A stretch of 64,000 bases of DNA from Kyrpidia sp. (GTDB lineage: Bacteria; Bacillota; Bacilli; Kyrpidiales; Kyrpidiaceae): NCBI GenBank assembly GCA_029960885.1, contig JASBVV010000054.1:1-64000 (forward strand), written 5' to 3'. The first letter of the stretch is position 1; every line of letters starts with the position of its first letter. This document shows, in pieces, positions 63,894 to 64,000 of the stretch. The position numbers and the translations under genes were made by a program. The notes beneath the pieces were generated by a model, which saw only the letters and a list, made by a program, of their open reading frames with translations, did not search any database and was not told the DNA's origin.

Positions 63894-64000
63894 TCAGCGA
63901 TCGGCCAATTCATGAAGGCGGAGGTCCAGTTCCTCACTGAAACGGGCCGGACGCAAAGGGCGGCCGTCCCGGGTGGTGAAAACATGTTCCGTCCAGCCCT
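63894..64000 (-). CDS. Partial CDS at the window edge, C-terminal 34 residues (possible thioesterase)
   Basis: Read leftwards from the edge the frame encodes [20 protein letters not shown] and ends [14 protein letters not shown] before TGA at 63894. The pattern is reminiscent of the last beta strand of hotdog-fold acyl-CoA thioesterases (VFT...GRPLRP), but 34 residues are too few to be sure. The start is outside the window. Confidence 0.45.
   Translation of the reverse strand, partial: GWTEHVFTTRDGRPLRPARFSEELDLRLHELADR

Overview
The window looks like a chromosome segment of a GC-rich, aerobic, endospore-forming bacterium of the Bacillota. Spore genes (an alpha/beta-type SASP, a CotF-family coat protein, a LytH-like spore cell-wall endopeptidase), CodY, PspA, a MsmX/UgpC-type ATPase, Bacillus-style sigma-A promoters and purine-rich ribosome binding sites with many GTG/TTG starts all point there. 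Alicyclobacillaceae (for example a Kyrpidia-like organism) is my best guess, but that is inference. I see no rRNA, tRNA, CRISPR array, insertion sequence or prophage.

Layout. 0-10 kb: a crotonase-fold enzyme, a long ThyX-like protein, a MerR regulator with an operator-like dyad in its own promoter followed by an HtpX-type protease, phosphate transport (Pit plus DUF47), a LytH-type peptidase and a MurJ/SpoVB-type flippase. 10-17 kb: a CBS protein, an orphan holin, a SASP, citrate synthase, moaDE, tatA, and a mixed run reading leftwards: AbrB-like, glutamate dehydrogenase, pyrE, queF. 17-25 kb: codY, a PASTA-domain pseudokinase, leuCD, CotF, a sugar-ABC ATPase, an M50 protease and a PilZ protein. 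25.4-26.9 kb is the disturbed part: remnants of an E2 acyltransferase, a sigma-54 activator and a short-chain dehydrogenase are butted together, next to a DUF3055 gene and a well-formed c-di-AMP (ydaO-type) riboswitch with its own promoter and terminator but without a classical target gene. 27-33.8 kb: Bcp, a DUF815 ATPase, HU, an acyl-CoA ligase, a 16S rRNA pseudouridine synthase and a second citrate-synthase-family gene. 33.9-36.4 kb is a PspA-DUF350-DUF4178-DUF4247 envelope-stress island. 36.4-39.3 kb is lutABC for lactate use. 39.4-42.6 kb is a zinc uptake system (znuACB) facing its Fur-family regulator, with two nearly identical Zur-like boxes between them. 42.6-52 kb: a lipoprotein, a zinc-ribbon microprotein, sodA, a membrane-fused spermidine-synthase-like protein, an MFS exporter, an ECF sigma/anti-sigma pair, a soluble chemoreceptor with a C-terminal Cache-like module and a ROK glucokinase. 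52-64 kb: a UbiD decarboxylase, a lytic transglycosylase, coaE, mutM, an isolated Rieske protein, polA, an oligopeptide-binding protein, mdh and icd.

Functionally the window joins central carbon metabolism (two citrate synthase homologues, icd-mdh, lutABC, glutamate dehydrogenase, glucokinase), amino-acid control (codY, leuCD, gdh), envelope homeostasis (PspA island, HtpX, ECF pair, flippase, LytH) and metal/redox homeostasis (Zur-znu, Mn/Fe SOD, Bcp, Rieske with TatA). I did not find one large new multi-gene system. The observations most worth following are the c-di-AMP riboswitch beside the gene graveyard, the PASTA pseudokinase, the MCP-Cache protein, the duplicated ThyX-like protein with degenerate motifs, and several unannotated microproteins.
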